Assembly: GCA_964235675.1 (NCBI GenBank)
Contig: CAXSEA010000023.1
Location: 1-24,879, forward strand
Length of the DNA stretch: 24,879 bases
Direction: 5' to 3'
Source: CAXSEA01 sp964235675
GTDB taxonomy: Bacteria > Armatimonadota > Armatimonadia > Armatimonadales > Capsulimonadaceae
Positions within the stretch are counted from its first letter, which is position 1. Each line of letters begins with the position of its first letter. The translations under genes and the position numbers were made by a program. A model generated the notes under the pieces. It searched no databases, was not told the origin of the DNA, and was given only the letters and a program-made list of their open reading frames with translations. Shown here one piece after another: positions 1 through 7,949 of this stretch.

Positions 1-1
1 C

Positions 2-562
2 AAAGCGCTCGCAGCCGCTGTGTACCTGCGCGTCACCGCCAGCAAGCACTTCCCCGCGCCCGGATCGCGCGGCACCCTGCGCGAGCTGCGCCTGCTCGCC
101 GTCGGCCTCGGCTTTCGGATCGAGGAAGCCCGCCTGCCGCCGGGCGAAGCGGGGAGGGCGCGCGAGACAATGCCCGGCTCAGGAGAGTGGGTGATCGTGC
201 TGAACGCCGCCTCGCCGCTCGATCACAAGCGCGAAGCCTTGATGCACGAGATCACGGAAATATTCGCTGCCGAGATGGTGCCTACTCCCGACTTTGCGCA
301 CATGCTCTTCAACGGGGATACGGCCCGGATGCGGCAGTACATCGGCGGAGACGGCCGCAACTCCCTGCCGCACCTGGCCGCAGTCGCCGCCGAGCCGATT
401 TGGTGCAAGCGCTTTGACTGGTACGAGGCGGCGGCAGTCGCCTGGGAGCGGCACATCAATGCTCTCGCGGCGACGTCGGCGGCGTGGCACAAGCAGTACT
501 GGGAAAGCGGCCGGCACCAGGGCGAGATGGAAAGCTGCCGGATCGAAGGCGTGGATTATTAG
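2..562 (+). CDS. ImmA/IrrE-like putative metallopeptidase, 5' end outside the window
   Basis: The frame is open to the left edge, so the true start probably lies upstream; the first possible internal start is GTG at 20. The visible protein has a short strand ending in VIVLN followed by a helix with LMHEITEIF. This is laid out like the ImmA/IrrE family, where a strand precedes a HExxH zinc helix. Here the second histidine is replaced by glutamate (HEITE), so zinc binding or activity may differ, and the C-terminal part (WYEAAAVAWERHINAL) is helical. ImmA/IrrE proteins cleave or bind repressors and are common in integrated elements, often beside an HTH gene. The gene ends about 90 nt before an orphan tRNA 3' end, which fits mobile-element cargo. 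The family call rests on one motif and general layout. Confidence 0.4.
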   Translation, partial: KALAAAVYLRVTASKHFPAPGSRGTLRELRLLAVGLGFRIEEARLPPGEAGRARETMPGSGEWVIVLNAASPLDHKREALMHEITEIFAAEMVPTPDFAHMLFNGDTARMRQYIGGDGRNSLPHLAAVAAEPIWCKRFDWYEAAAVAWERHINALAATSAAWHKQYWESGRHQGEMESCRIEGVDY

Positions 563-649
563 AATAACAGCGGATTAACTGCAAACTTTACCCCGTTTTC
601 GCAGGGCAATTTGAGCGTGAGATCACCCCAATGAGCACAAAATTCAACG

Positions 650-699
650 AATCATTCGCATTGATAAGGTCAGGGGTTCGATTCCCCTCAGCTCCACCA
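650..699 (+). pseudogene. Orphan 3' half of a tRNA (or tmRNA), probable attachment-site remnant
   Basis: The segment folds as the 3' part of a tRNA. A possible anticodon arm lies at 650-666, with a 7-base loop reading CGC at 657-659 (Ala) and one A-A mismatch. A 5-base variable loop (667-671) and a perfect T arm follow (AGGGG at 672-676, TTCGATT loop, CCCCT at 684-688). The acceptor strand CAGCTCC (689-695), A73 and an encoded CCA end it. No matching 5' acceptor (GGnGCTG) or D arm exists upstream, so this is not a complete gene. The acceptor strand also matches typical tmRNA 3' ends, so an ssrA remnant is possible. Integrases that use tRNA or tmRNA genes leave just such a 3' fragment at the distal junction. 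Confidence 0.75.
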
Positions 700-708
700 A
701 ACCGAACC

Positions 709-741
709 AAAAAGGCGTCTGCTTCCGGCAGGCGCTTTTTT
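709..741 (+). terminator. Rho-independent terminator after the tRNA remnant
   Basis: GCGTCTGC (715-722) pairs with GCAGGCGC (728-735) around a TTCCG loop, with one G-T pair. An A run upstream (709-713) pairs with six Ts at 736-741. It is the normal kind of tRNA terminator and appears to have stayed with the 3' fragment. Confidence 0.85.
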
Positions 742-787
742 GTTGATCTCGCGCGCGGGCAACACGCCGTGGCGCGCTTTGTGCATA

Positions 788-1471
788 ATGGCGATTGACA
801 TGACACCCGAGCGCCGAATCACCGACTACTACGCGATTTTGAACCTCGCGCCGGACAGCTCCGACGAGATCATCCACGAGCAGTATCGTCGCCTGGTGAA
901 AGTTTTGCATCCCGACCGGAACGCGGGCGACGAATGGTGCCAGGAGCAGCTGAAGCTTGTCAACGGCGCGTACTCGGTGCTCTCGGATGCGTCATCGAAG
1001 CGATCGTACGATCAGCGCCGCTCCAGCCGCTTTGAGGATTGTGTCGGTTTTGTCGAGGAACTCGCCGAGCATATCCAAAGCGATGCAGCCGCGACCGAGG
1101 AGCGCCGCAAAATGCTGTGGCTGTTCGACACTGCCGCCCATCCTCTCTCCCGCGCGGACAGCGGCGCTCCGCAAATCGAGTTCGTCACGCAACGCTCGAA
1201 AATCGTCTACACCGGCGACGGCGCTCTGATGCAGCCGCCGGCATCTTCGCCGGCTCAAGCGAGCATTCCGGCTTTGCGCGGTTTCTACAAAGATCAGCCC
1301 ATGTTTGCGCGCTTGCGGCTTGCGGTAATTGTCTGCGCCGTGCTGCTCGCGGCGCTTGGGTGCGCGTATATCGCCTCACCGAGGCTGCGTTTAGCGGTGC
1401 GCCCAATTCTTCACCCGACTGCCCGCGATGTCGATACCGTCCAGCTCCGCCGCCGCGCTGGCGGCGCTTAA
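788..1471 (+). CDS. Membrane-anchored J-domain protein (class C Hsp40)
   Basis: About 227 residues. A J domain covers roughly residues 10-75 with the HPD signature at 41-43 (LHPDRN) and the helix IV region SYDQRRS. It lacks a Gly/Phe region and zinc fingers. A single hydrophobic segment at about 176-196 (AVIVCAVLLAALGCAYIA) sits near the C terminus. J domains stimulate the ATPase of a DnaK partner; the anchor suggests a specialised co-chaperone held at the membrane with its J domain in the cytoplasm. I chose ATG at 788; ATG at 800 is equally possible, while the upstream TTG at 740 overlaps the terminator and is unlikely. It ends tail to tail with the sedolisin gene, 25 nt apart. The DnaK gene lies 9 kb away, so pairing with it is an inference. 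Confidence 0.85.
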   Translation: MAIDMTPERRITDYYAILNLAPDSSDEIIHEQYRRLVKVLHPDRNAGDEWCQEQLKLVNGAYSVLSDASSKRSYDQRRSSRFEDCVGFVEELAEHIQSDAAATEERRKMLWLFDTAAHPLSRADSGAPQIEFVTQRSKIVYTGDGALMQPPASSPAQASIPALRGFYKDQPMFARLRLAVIVCAVLLAALGCAYIASPRLRLAVRPILHPTARDVDTVQLRRRAGGA

Positions 1472-1496
1472 TCTCTTCTCGAATGGTTTTGCTGCG

Positions 1497-3788
1497 CTAT
1501 GGGATAATTAAGGTGCAGTTTTGCGCGGCGTAGAGCCAATACCCGGCATAAGGTGTCAGGGTGCCGGACGTTGTCACCATGGTATAGGCCGTCGCCCCCG
1601 CGCTGTAGGTGTAAAGCTGCGACGAGACATAGCCACCGGATACGGCGTTGGCAAAGGCGAGGATGCTGCCGGAGCTTGTCTGCACACTCATCGAGGCGAT
1701 GGAAACGGTGGAGGTGGACGGCACGCCGATCATGTTCCACCCGGCCACCAGCGGCACGCTGACTGCGCTGCCCGTGGTGGCGCTGGAATCCGCCTGAAGA
1801 ACTGAGGATCCGGCGAAATCGGCCCAGTAGCCGTAGCCAGCCTGCAATGTGTTCGCGGGCGCGGTCGGAGCCACGGCGTAGCTACCCGCGCTTGGGTTCC
1901 AATACGCGAGTTTCGGCACGGGGCTGAACAGCGCGGAGAGCGTCTCCCCGCCGTAGTTGTACGGCGAGCTGATCATCTGCAGCCCGCTCGCAAACGTGTA
2001 GCTGGCGCTGCCCGTGGAACTGTTGGACGAAAGCGCCTGGTAGAGCTTTGTGTAGTCCACTGTTCCCAGTCCCGTCGGGTAGTCCCAGCCGGAAGTGCAG
2101 TTGAACAGGTTGTTGCCGCCCGAGACGATGTCGTGGAACACGGTGCCGTAGGTAGTCGAATTGGCCGCGAGGCCGTACAGGCTCTGCGCGAACGTGCCAA
2201 GATTGCGGCCCAGAAGCTTGCCGATCATCAGCGCCGCCGCCGACCAGACGGGAGCCGCCGCGCTCGTGCCGCCGAACGCGGCGAAAGCGCCGCCGGCATA
2301 CACGCTGATGCCTGGCTCGCCCGCGACCGACGCCACATCGGGAACCTGCCTGTAGCCCGTGGTGTACTGGTTGAACAGGCCGGGGACGGTGTTGTTCTGC
2401 CAGCTTGGCAGCGTGAACAATAGGCTTAATCCGCCGCCGGTCGCCCCCGTGGAGTCGTCCCAGGCGTACTCTTGATTCCAGGTGTAGTTGTTGCCGACAC
2501 TAGGCAAAATCGTGCCGCCGCAAGCAGTTCCATAGGGGCTGCTGGCGGGAAAATCGACGGCGGGCGTGGTTTTTGCCGACGGATTGTCATAAGCGCCGGT
2601 GTCGCCGCTGGCTGAGAAAATGGCCGTGCCTTCGGTCGCCATCTGCTGGAGCGAGCTGTTGATCTGCTGAAAATAGTAGGCGTCGGCGGATGAAGTGTCT
2701 TCCGGCCCGCCCCAGCTGTTGGAGATTACCGGCAGAGCGTCGTCGGCCATTTGCGCGTACTGGGCCTCGTCGTCGCCATCGGTGTTGGGAGCTTCATACA
2801 GCACGATTTGAGCGTTGGGCGCGAGGCCTTCGACGATTTCGATATCCAGGTCGGCCTCGTCCACGTCCGTCGCTTTCGAGTCGGTGGTGCGACCAACCGA
2901 CGGCGGGTATTCCACAATCGGAGCAGCCGCCGTGATGCCGTACTGGCTCTTGAATTTCGCCACGTCTTTCGCCGAATACAGCGCCGGCTCGTACAATCCG
3001 ATTTTCATACCGCTGCCTGAGCCGGTGGACGCTTGCACCGGCGCGAGATCGTAGACCGACGCCAGCTCGGCGGGCGTTAAGGCGCTGGGCTGCAGGCGCG
3101 GAGCGATACTGCTCGGTGTAATTCGGCGCAGCATCGGCCTCATCCGCCCGGCGTTGGAAAGCCCGCCGATCGACGACACCACTGCGGCGACATCGCTTGG
3201 CAGCAAGGGGCTTGTCCTGGGCGCGAAGAGAATATCCTCGGAGCTGAACGCGCCGGAAGCTGTCGGCGTTGCGCCGGATCGCAGGTAAGCTCCAAAAGTG
3301 GTCGACAGCGCCTTCTGCGCGACGGCTACCGTCGCGGACAGGACGATCAATCGGCGTCCCTTAGCGACATATGTCACTTGAAAGCCGTTGGCGCTCGCCC
3401 AGTGCTCCACCAGCGCGATATCGCCGGGCGACGCTCCGAATCGCTCGCCGAACTCCTCCGGGGTGATCCACCGGTGATAGTTGAGCGACGCGGGGTCGTA
3501 AAGCTCTTTCGTCAGCTCGTCGAGCGCTTCGTCGTCGCCGCCTTTCAGTGCGAAATCGACATGCAGCACTTCCTGTTGATTGATGCTGCTCGCGGACAGG
3601 GCGTACTCCTGCGGGGACGCCGGATAGTACGCCGTCGCCGGAACGGCAGCCAGCTGAGCTGCGTGCGAACGAGCGGCAGGCATGAACGCAACCACCGAGA
3701 TAAGCAGCAGAGCGCCATATTTGCCGCGAGTCGCCTGCCGCATCTCAAAGCTTGGTTTGGCGGAAGAAAGACGAAATTGAAAACTCAT
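1497..3788 (-). CDS. Secreted sedolisin (S53, pro-kumamolisin type) with C-terminal repeat domains
   Basis: A 763-residue secreted acid-type serine peptidase. The N terminus carries a signal peptide (hydrophobic core GALLLISVVAFMPAA, Ala-rich cleavage region near residue 43). The pro-domain spans about 50-210 and includes LNYHRWITPEEFGERF. The catalytic domain follows, with the S53 signature: Glu311 and Asp315 in DEADLD, oxyanion Asp396 in SASGD, nucleophile Ser509 in GGTSAAAP. The calcium site is likely formed around Asp553 and GWD (567-569). After about residue 595 come two related beta-rich repeats, each with an MI.sP/MIgVP start and a GYW..A end (about 600-680 and 685-763). An alternative start is Met16 (3743), which gives a more compact signal peptide. 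Family members cleave proteins outside the cell; the repeats may bind a surface or substrate. Confidence 0.92.
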   Translation of the reverse strand: MSFQFRLSSAKPSFEMRQATRGKYGALLLISVVAFMPAARSHAAQLAAVPATAYYPASPQEYALSASSINQQEVLHVDFALKGGDDEALDELTKELYDPASLNYHRWITPEEFGERFGASPGDIALVEHWASANGFQVTYVAKGRRLIVLSATVAVAQKALSTTFGAYLRSGATPTASGAFSSEDILFAPRTSPLLPSDVAAVVSSIGGLSNAGRMRPMLRRITPSSIAPRLQPSALTPAELASVYDLAPVQASTGSGSGMKIGLYEPALYSAKDVAKFKSQYGITAAAPIVEYPPSVGRTTDSKATDVDEADLDIEIVEGLAPNAQIVLYEAPNTDGDDEAQYAQMADDALPVISNSWGGPEDTSSADAYYFQQINSSLQQMATEGTAIFSASGDTGAYDNPSAKTTPAVDFPASSPYGTACGGTILPSVGNNYTWNQEYAWDDSTGATGGGLSLLFTLPSWQNNTVPGLFNQYTTGYRQVPDVASVAGEPGISVYAGGAFAAFGGTSAAAPVWSAAALMIGKLLGRNLGTFAQSLYGLAANSTTYGTVFHDIVSGGNNLFNCTSGWDYPTGLGTVDYTKLYQALSSNSSTGSASYTFASGLQMISSPYNYGGETLSALFSPVPKLAYWNPSAGSYAVAPTAPANTLQAGYGYWADFAGSSVLQADSSATTGSAVSVPLVAGWNMIGVPSTSTVSIASMSVQTSSGSILAFANAVSGGYVSSQLYTYSAGATAYTMVTTSGTLTPYAGYWLYAAQNCTLIIP

Positions 3789-4462
3789 AGTGCGAAGAAA
3801 AGGGAAGTAGCGGGTGACTTGCCTGAAACCGTCGTTTCGCGGCAGGCAAGCCGGTGCGCGGATTCACGCCGGAACATTGCAGTTAGCTGCCGGGCGGCGC
3901 ATGTGTAATTGCGTGATGCCGTCAGGAAAACGTAGCATCGTGCACTGTCATGCGGTACTATAATCCTACCATAACGCGCGCGCGTATCTCTAAGCCAAGC
4001 ACTTTTCGCAAATTATCCTGTTTCCTGGCGGCGTGTGGTCTCCTCGCTTTTGCAAACCTATGCCGGAGCGAGTGGGTAAAACTGACTTTTGGTCGGCTTC
4101 GTGCCAAAGGCGTCAAATCGCTGAGGCGCTCCGATGATTGCTTACTGTTGAAGCCCCGCGCAATTACCAGTATCTGCGCGTTGATGCAATATTCGCAACT
4201 TTGCACGATTTCAACTGTCATACTCATTGATGGCTGGGTAAATTGCCGGTTTAATTCGTCTGTGGTCGGTTCGGCATCCCTTATGCTCTATTAAGAATTC
4301 GTGAACGGCGCATAACGCGGTTCATCCGGGAACAGCGGAAATCCGCTGAACCCCGAATCTTAAATCTTTCGGAGCTTCCTGTTCGCCGCGGCAAAGAATT
4401 TGGCACTGCCGAATTTCAAGTATGTGGCGTACGAGTCGGATACTTAAGGGCATACAACCAAG
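3789..4462. other. 674-nt interval without a convincing gene
   Basis: This stretch between the divergent sedolisin and secreted-protein genes is visibly richer in A and T than its neighbours. A 114-codon plus-strand frame (3950-4294) has no recognisable domain and no ribosome-binding site. A perfect TATAAT at 3959-3964 faces right but lacks a good -35 box. At 4318-4355 GGTTC and GAACC flank a small AGCGG/CCGCT hairpin. I see no known riboswitch. It most likely holds the promoters and leaders of the two flanking genes. Confidence 0.5.
3818..3850 (-). promoter_or_regulatory. Hairpin in the 5' leader of the sedolisin gene
   Basis: CTTGCCTG (3818-3825) pairs perfectly with CAGGCAAG (3843-3850), with an inner AAAC/GTTT helix around a CGTC loop and a bulge of five bases. 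It lies about 30 nt upstream of the sedolisin start on the minus strand and has no T run after it, so an RNA-stability or translational role is more likely than termination. Confidence 0.45.
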
Positions 4463-5428
4463 ATGTACAACAATATGCGCAACTCTTCAAAAGCAAAATC
4501 GTTTTTATCCGCTTTTCTTTTGCTTTCCGCGACAACCGTCGCGGTCTGTGGAAACCCGCGCCCGGCGCTCGCCAGCGGCCCCACTTCCACAGTGGTATCG
4601 ACTCCACAGATTCAAGTCGCCCTTGACCCCTACACCGCCGACGGCCATCAAAGGGTATATCAGCTGGCGTCTGGCGGCACGTACTGGACCAACGGCCTGC
4701 CGATCTACCAGGGCGACAAAATCCACGTTGCCGTGTTCGTCGCCACCGGCGCTGACGATCTGCAGCTGATGAAGATTCGCTTGGACAACCGGCCTGTCGC
4801 CGATTTGACCGCCGCGCCTTGGTCGGCTGAGTTCGATTCCTCGACACTTGGCGCTGGGCCTCACGTTTTGGAGGCTTGGGCGCAGGTCAGCGGCCCGAAG
4901 CCTCAGTTCGTTTCCCGCACTCTTTCATTTTTTGTCCAACAGGATTTGAACCCGCCTCAGCCGGCTGCCGCGATTACTCCGGCGATCCCGGCCGGCCAGG
5001 AGTCCAGTACCGCTTCCGGCGTGACGGTGAAAGTAAAAGGCGCGGTTTACACGCTGGGCTCCGCGACGCAAGCTCCCGACGCCGACGTAAAACTGATTCC
5101 CCAGACCGTCGGCCACGCCAACATTCCCGTCGTGCCGGGTCAGGCGATCCCGGTGACCGGCCCCGTACTGATACAGGTTGTTCCGGCGGCGAACTCGCAA
5201 GCTATAAAGTTTACCTACGCGATCAGCCGATATGGTAACAACGTCGTCCCGCCGACACAGGTGCTGCAAATGGGCTCCTTCGCGGTAAGATTGCAGCCAC
5301 GCACAGCATCGACATCGGGGTTATTGGACGGGCCTGCCACTCTCGAAGTATGGGGGATCGACGCTCAGGGAAACCACAGCGCGCCGGAGACGTTGATTCT
5401 CAACATTCAGCCGCAAGCCGGAAGCTAA
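4463..5428 (+). CDS. Secreted protein with possible Ig-like domain, function unknown
   Basis: A 321-residue protein with a signal peptide at about 5-37 (hydrophobic core FLSAFLLLSATTVAVC, then PALAS). The mature part is rich in beta-type sequence. Residues about 75-155 (IHVAVFVATG ... APWSAEFDSSTLGAGPHVLE) resemble bacterial Ig-like domains that describe a change relative to a reference structure, and a second beta region covers about 185-320. No catalytic motif is visible. ATG at 4475 is an alternative start. Only four bases separate its stop from the next gene, so the two are probably co-transcribed and may form one surface structure. I do not recognise the full-length family. Confidence 0.75.
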   Translation: MYNNMRNSSKAKSFLSAFLLLSATTVAVCGNPRPALASGPTSTVVSTPQIQVALDPYTADGHQRVYQLASGGTYWTNGLPIYQGDKIHVAVFVATGADDLQLMKIRLDNRPVADLTAAPWSAEFDSSTLGAGPHVLEAWAQVSGPKPQFVSRTLSFFVQQDLNPPQPAAAITPAIPAGQESSTASGVTVKVKGAVYTLGSATQAPDADVKLIPQTVGHANIPVVPGQAIPVTGPVLIQVVPAANSQAIKFTYAISRYGNNVVPPTQVLQMGSFAVRLQPRTASTSGLLDGPATLEVWGIDAQGNHSAPETLILNIQPQAGS

Positions 5429-5432
5429 ACTC

Positions 5433-6536
5433 ATGAACTCTATTAAATATTACTCAACTTCGTTCAGGAGAGCCGCTGCGGCGGCGACGGTTCTAATAAT
5501 CGCGGCAGGCGCTTCGGTTCAATCGCAAGCGGCTCTCAAGCAAATGCATCCAGTTTATGTTCATAAGCTGGCAGCGCACCGAGCCGCGTCGTTGAACAGC
5601 CTCGCCGCGCACCGCCACGCTTATTCCAGTACGCTCGCCGCGCCGTCCGGGGCTAGGCCGACGCCCCCGGATTCCTATCTCCAGTACAAAGTGTACAGCG
5701 TTCCGGAGTTGGTAAAGCAAGTCTCGGGCAACCCTCGGCTCATCCATATCTACGCCCAAACGTTCCACAAGCCTGACAACTACGTGCTGCACTATATCAG
5801 CAACTACGTGCAGGAGAGCTACATTCCGGAGACCGGCAACTACACCGTTTATTGCGTCCGCAGCAACGGCCTGATCTACCCGACCAAGCAGCGGATGATA
5901 AAGGGCACGAAAGTATTCGCGCTCAAAAACGGCACGCCGGTAATGAAATGGCTGTGCGGCAACCCTTTGACGAAGTTCCTTCCCGTTGTCTATAAGGCGA
6001 AGCCATTGCCGGCCGTCGTCCACACGAAAGACGTCGTCGATCTTCTGCCGACCGAGCCGGAGCAGGAAGTGGTTCCTGCCGAAGTTCCCGTCGTGGCACC
6101 CGCGACTCCTGTGCACGTGATTCCGACAGCAGCCACCCGCCTGATTACTTCCGCCGGGTCGCACAGTATCTCGCCGGCTTATCTCGCGCTTGCGGGGATT
6201 CCGTTCCTGCACACCAACCATTCGGGCAGCCCGTCGTCGATAGTTCCGCTGCATCCGTCTCCGCCGACGTCGCCGACTGGCCCAACCGGGCCAGTCTTTC
6301 CGGTTTCACCGACTGCTCCGGTCTCCCCCGGATCGCCCGGACTGCCTATTTCGATCACGCCGCCCGGATCGCCTGCGTTCCCAGGATTGCCCATTTCTCC
6401 TACTCCGCCGAGCTCGCCGACTTCGCCCAGCGCGGTTCCCGAGCTGGGTTCAGGCCCCGCAATGGCAATAGGCTTCGTCCCACTCGCGCTACTCGCCTGG
6501 TTTGCATCAGCGCGTCGTAATGCGCGCAAAGCGTGA
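5433..6536 (+). CDS. Secreted protein with Pro-rich stalk and PEP-CTERM-like sorting tail
   Basis: A 367-residue protein. It has a signal peptide (about 1-34, core AAAAATVLIIAAGASV), then a His/Ala-rich segment with LAAHR repeated at 46-50 and 57-61. A compact, probably folded core runs from about 85 to 190 and includes YTVYCVRSNGLIYP and KWLCGNPL, with cysteines at 141 and 175. A low-complexity Pro/Ser/Gly stalk (about 268-334) contains the twice-repeated unit PGLPISxTPPxSP. The tail from residue 335 reads VPELGSG, a hydrophobic helix, then RRNARK, which is the three-part plan of PEP-CTERM/exosortase signals although the motif is VPEL rather than VPEP. It would be exported and held at, or released from, the envelope. 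No exosortase gene is in the window. A GGAAG at 5419-5423 may serve as ribosome-binding site. Confidence 0.78.
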   Translation: MNSIKYYSTSFRRAAAAATVLIIAAGASVQSQAALKQMHPVYVHKLAAHRAASLNSLAAHRHAYSSTLAAPSGARPTPPDSYLQYKVYSVPELVKQVSGNPRLIHIYAQTFHKPDNYVLHYISNYVQESYIPETGNYTVYCVRSNGLIYPTKQRMIKGTKVFALKNGTPVMKWLCGNPLTKFLPVVYKAKPLPAVVHTKDVVDLLPTEPEQEVVPAEVPVVAPATPVHVIPTAATRLITSAGSHSISPAYLALAGIPFLHTNHSGSPSSIVPLHPSPPTSPTGPTGPVFPVSPTAPVSPGSPGLPISITPPGSPAFPGLPISPTPPSSPTSPSAVPELGSGPAMAIGFVPLALLAWFASARRNARKA

Positions 6537-6587
6537 CTGCCCGTTTTGATTGACTTGATAAACTCAATTACTCCATCGCCGACGCAC

Positions 6588-7388
6588 TCATCTCCTGACC
6601 AGTATTAGATAATCGCCTCTCCCCACCGGCAGCAGCTTAGCGGCGCTTCCGGTGGGTTTTGCTATTTCAATCAAGCCGTAGCTGTTCACCAGCACAATCA
6701 AACCGTTCGAGGCGCTATCGTAATGGGTGGCATAAGCCACGTCGGCCGACCAGTTCTGACCATGAGATTGGACAGTCAACAACAACGACTCGCCCCGCCA
6801 TAGCTGGAACTGCTCGTCGGTGAGATCGAGGACGATGTTTCCGAAATGGTCGATGAAAGCGACTTGCGCTGAACAAGATAATTCGCCTACCGCGCACGTT
6901 GCGGTAGCGTTGGAAAATCGAACCAGCGAGCCGCCGTCGATTTTATTTCCGAGAGTTTCGAGCGGCACGCCGGACGCTAGATGAGCCGCCGCCGGTGCGA
7001 AAATGTCTCGGCCGTGGAAGGTGTTCCTGCGACGATTCGTCAACTGATATTCTGCCTGCGTGAGCTCCACGGCGCGCGGCGACTCGTCATCGGCCAGGCG
7101 CGAGATCAATCCGTTGTCGGGCCCGACGAATATCTTCCCCGCTATTTGCGCCGCGACGGCCCGCCGTATCCCGCCGACACCGGGATCGACCACTCCGACC
7201 ACGATAGTCCCAGACGGAAGATAATCCCAAGCCGCCGCGAGCTGCAGCGCGCCGACCGCGATACTCTGCGCCGGGACTTTGTGCGTCAGGTCGATGATGA
7301 CGGCGTCGGGCGCAATTCCGAGAATTACGGCTTTCATCACCCCGACATAAATATCCGTGAGGCCAAAGTCGGTCAGAAGCGCGATCAT
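6588..7388 (-). CDS. SAM hydroxide adenosyltransferase (DUF62 / chlorinase-fluorinase fold)
   Basis: About 266 residues, a normal length. The start MIALLTDFG is the family's hallmark N terminus (Asp7), followed by GVMKAVILGIAP, VVDPGVGG, a conserved GPDNGL and TFHGRDIFAPAAAHLA. The C-terminal domain contains FIDHFGNIVLD. Members of this fold attack S-adenosylmethionine with water/hydroxide, giving adenosine and methionine; the halogenases are rare relatives, and nothing here points to halide use. I chose the ATG at 7388 rather than the one nine codons upstream because of the family N terminus and because a -10 box sits exactly six bases before it. It is divergent from the CHAD cluster and convergent with the secreted-protein pair. 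Confidence 0.92.
   Translation of the reverse strand: MIALLTDFGLTDIYVGVMKAVILGIAPDAVIIDLTHKVPAQSIAVGALQLAAAWDYLPSGTIVVGVVDPGVGGIRRAVAAQIAGKIFVGPDNGLISRLADDESPRAVELTQAEYQLTNRRRNTFHGRDIFAPAAAHLASGVPLETLGNKIDGGSLVRFSNATATCAVGELSCSAQVAFIDHFGNIVLDLTDEQFQLWRGESLLLTVQSHGQNWSADVAYATHYDSASNGLIVLVNSYGLIEIAKPTGSAAKLLPVGRGDYLILVRR
6622..6660 (+). terminator. Terminator for the secreted-protein pair, inside the 3' end of the opposing gene
   Basis: CCCACCGG (6622-6629) pairs perfectly with CCGGTGGG (6649-6656), followed by TTTT (6657-6660) on the plus strand. The loop can form a short inner AGC/GCT pairing. It lies within the last codons of the minus-strand SAM hydrolase gene, so it would stop rightward transcription from 4463-6536. 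Confidence 0.5.
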
Positions 7389-7404
7389 TGCGGTATGATA
7401 CCGC
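7389..7404 (-). promoter_or_regulatory. -10 box and perfect palindrome at the SAM hydrolase start
   Basis: On the minus strand TATCAT (7400-7395) is followed by six bases and then ATG (7388), a spacing that puts the transcription start at or next to the A of ATG. The box lies inside a perfect palindrome, GCGGTAT-G-ATACCGC (7390-7404), which could be an operator or could be chance. No good -35 box is visible. Confidence 0.55.
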
Positions 7405-7463
7405 TCTACAAACATCCCTCGGCGCTCTACGACGACCGTATTTCAGGTGACAAAATCAGCAAA

Positions 7464-7949
7464 ATGACCGACATGCAACAAGATAATTCACTCGGGCTGA
7501 AGACGCCGTTCCACGCGGCGGCGGCTTCGGCGGTGCGCAAAGCCTTGCAGGAAATCGAGCAAAACTGGCACGGCTCTCTGGCCGGAAACGACGTCGAAGC
7601 GATCCACGACCTGCGTGTCGGCACCCGCCGTCTGCGCGCCGCGCTGTCGGTGTACGAGGCTGCGTTTCCTCCGGCGGAGTTCCGGCGCATCGAGCGCACC
7701 ATGGCGAGCCTGACCGATGCTCTCGGCCCCGCCCGCGACACCGACGTTCTCGTGGAGCACCTGAAAGCGGCGCAGGAGCAGATCGACCCGATGCGCGAGA
7801 GCGAGCGGATGGGGTTGCAGGCGCTGATCGACTCGCTGGACGCGCAGCGGAGCGACCAGCAGAAAAAGCTCGGCAAGTCGATGCGCAAGCTCGACCTCGA
7901 GAAGCTTTCCGCCGACCTCGCCAGCGTGGAGGCCGGCCATTCCGATTAG
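7464..7949 (+). CDS. N-terminal half of a CHAD domain as a separate protein
   Basis: A 161-residue, strongly helical protein. It contains the first CHAD signature at residues 48-58 (HDLRVGTRRLR) and the later RDTDVLVEHL. CHAD is a two-fold helical domain of about 250-300 residues whose basic grooves bind inorganic polyphosphate; this protein stops about where the second half should begin. ATG at 7464 was chosen because an AGGTGA lies 13 nt upstream and the CHAD start follows soon after; ATG at 7473 is possible. The second half is encoded by the next gene after 70 nt, in another frame. It probably works with that protein and with the phosphatases downstream. Confidence 0.82.
   Translation: MTDMQQDNSLGLKTPFHAAAASAVRKALQEIEQNWHGSLAGNDVEAIHDLRVGTRRLRAALSVYEAAFPPAEFRRIERTMASLTDALGPARDTDVLVEHLKAAQEQIDPMRESERMGLQALIDSLDAQRSDQQKKLGKSMRKLDLEKLSADLASVEAGHSD

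Noticed and set aside
588..910. Minus-strand ORFs (588-806 and 644-910) with GNRTPDL- and RGIEPLT-like stretches
   Set aside because: These peptides are well-known false translations of the antisense strand of tRNA 3' ends; the tRNA remnant explains them.
3789..3960. A riboswitch in the sedolisin leader
   Set aside because: I compared the hairpin region with the cyclic-di-GMP and cobalamin riboswitch patterns and found no match to their conserved cores.
3950..4294. 114-codon plus-strand ORF, with a hydrophobic stretch and a TATAAT just upstream
   Set aside because: No ribosome-binding site, no recognisable domain and unusual composition; the hydrophobic stretch alone is weak evidence for a secreted peptide.
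6179..6529. Minus-strand ORF with a collagen-like Gly-Xaa-Pro pattern
   Set aside because: It is the reverse complement of the Pro-rich stalk of the real plus-strand protein; the pattern follows from its codons.
6588..7388. A fluorinase or chlorinase for halogenated metabolites
   Set aside because: The fold is shared, but there is no biosynthetic neighbourhood and the sequence fits the common SAM hydroxide adenosyltransferase.
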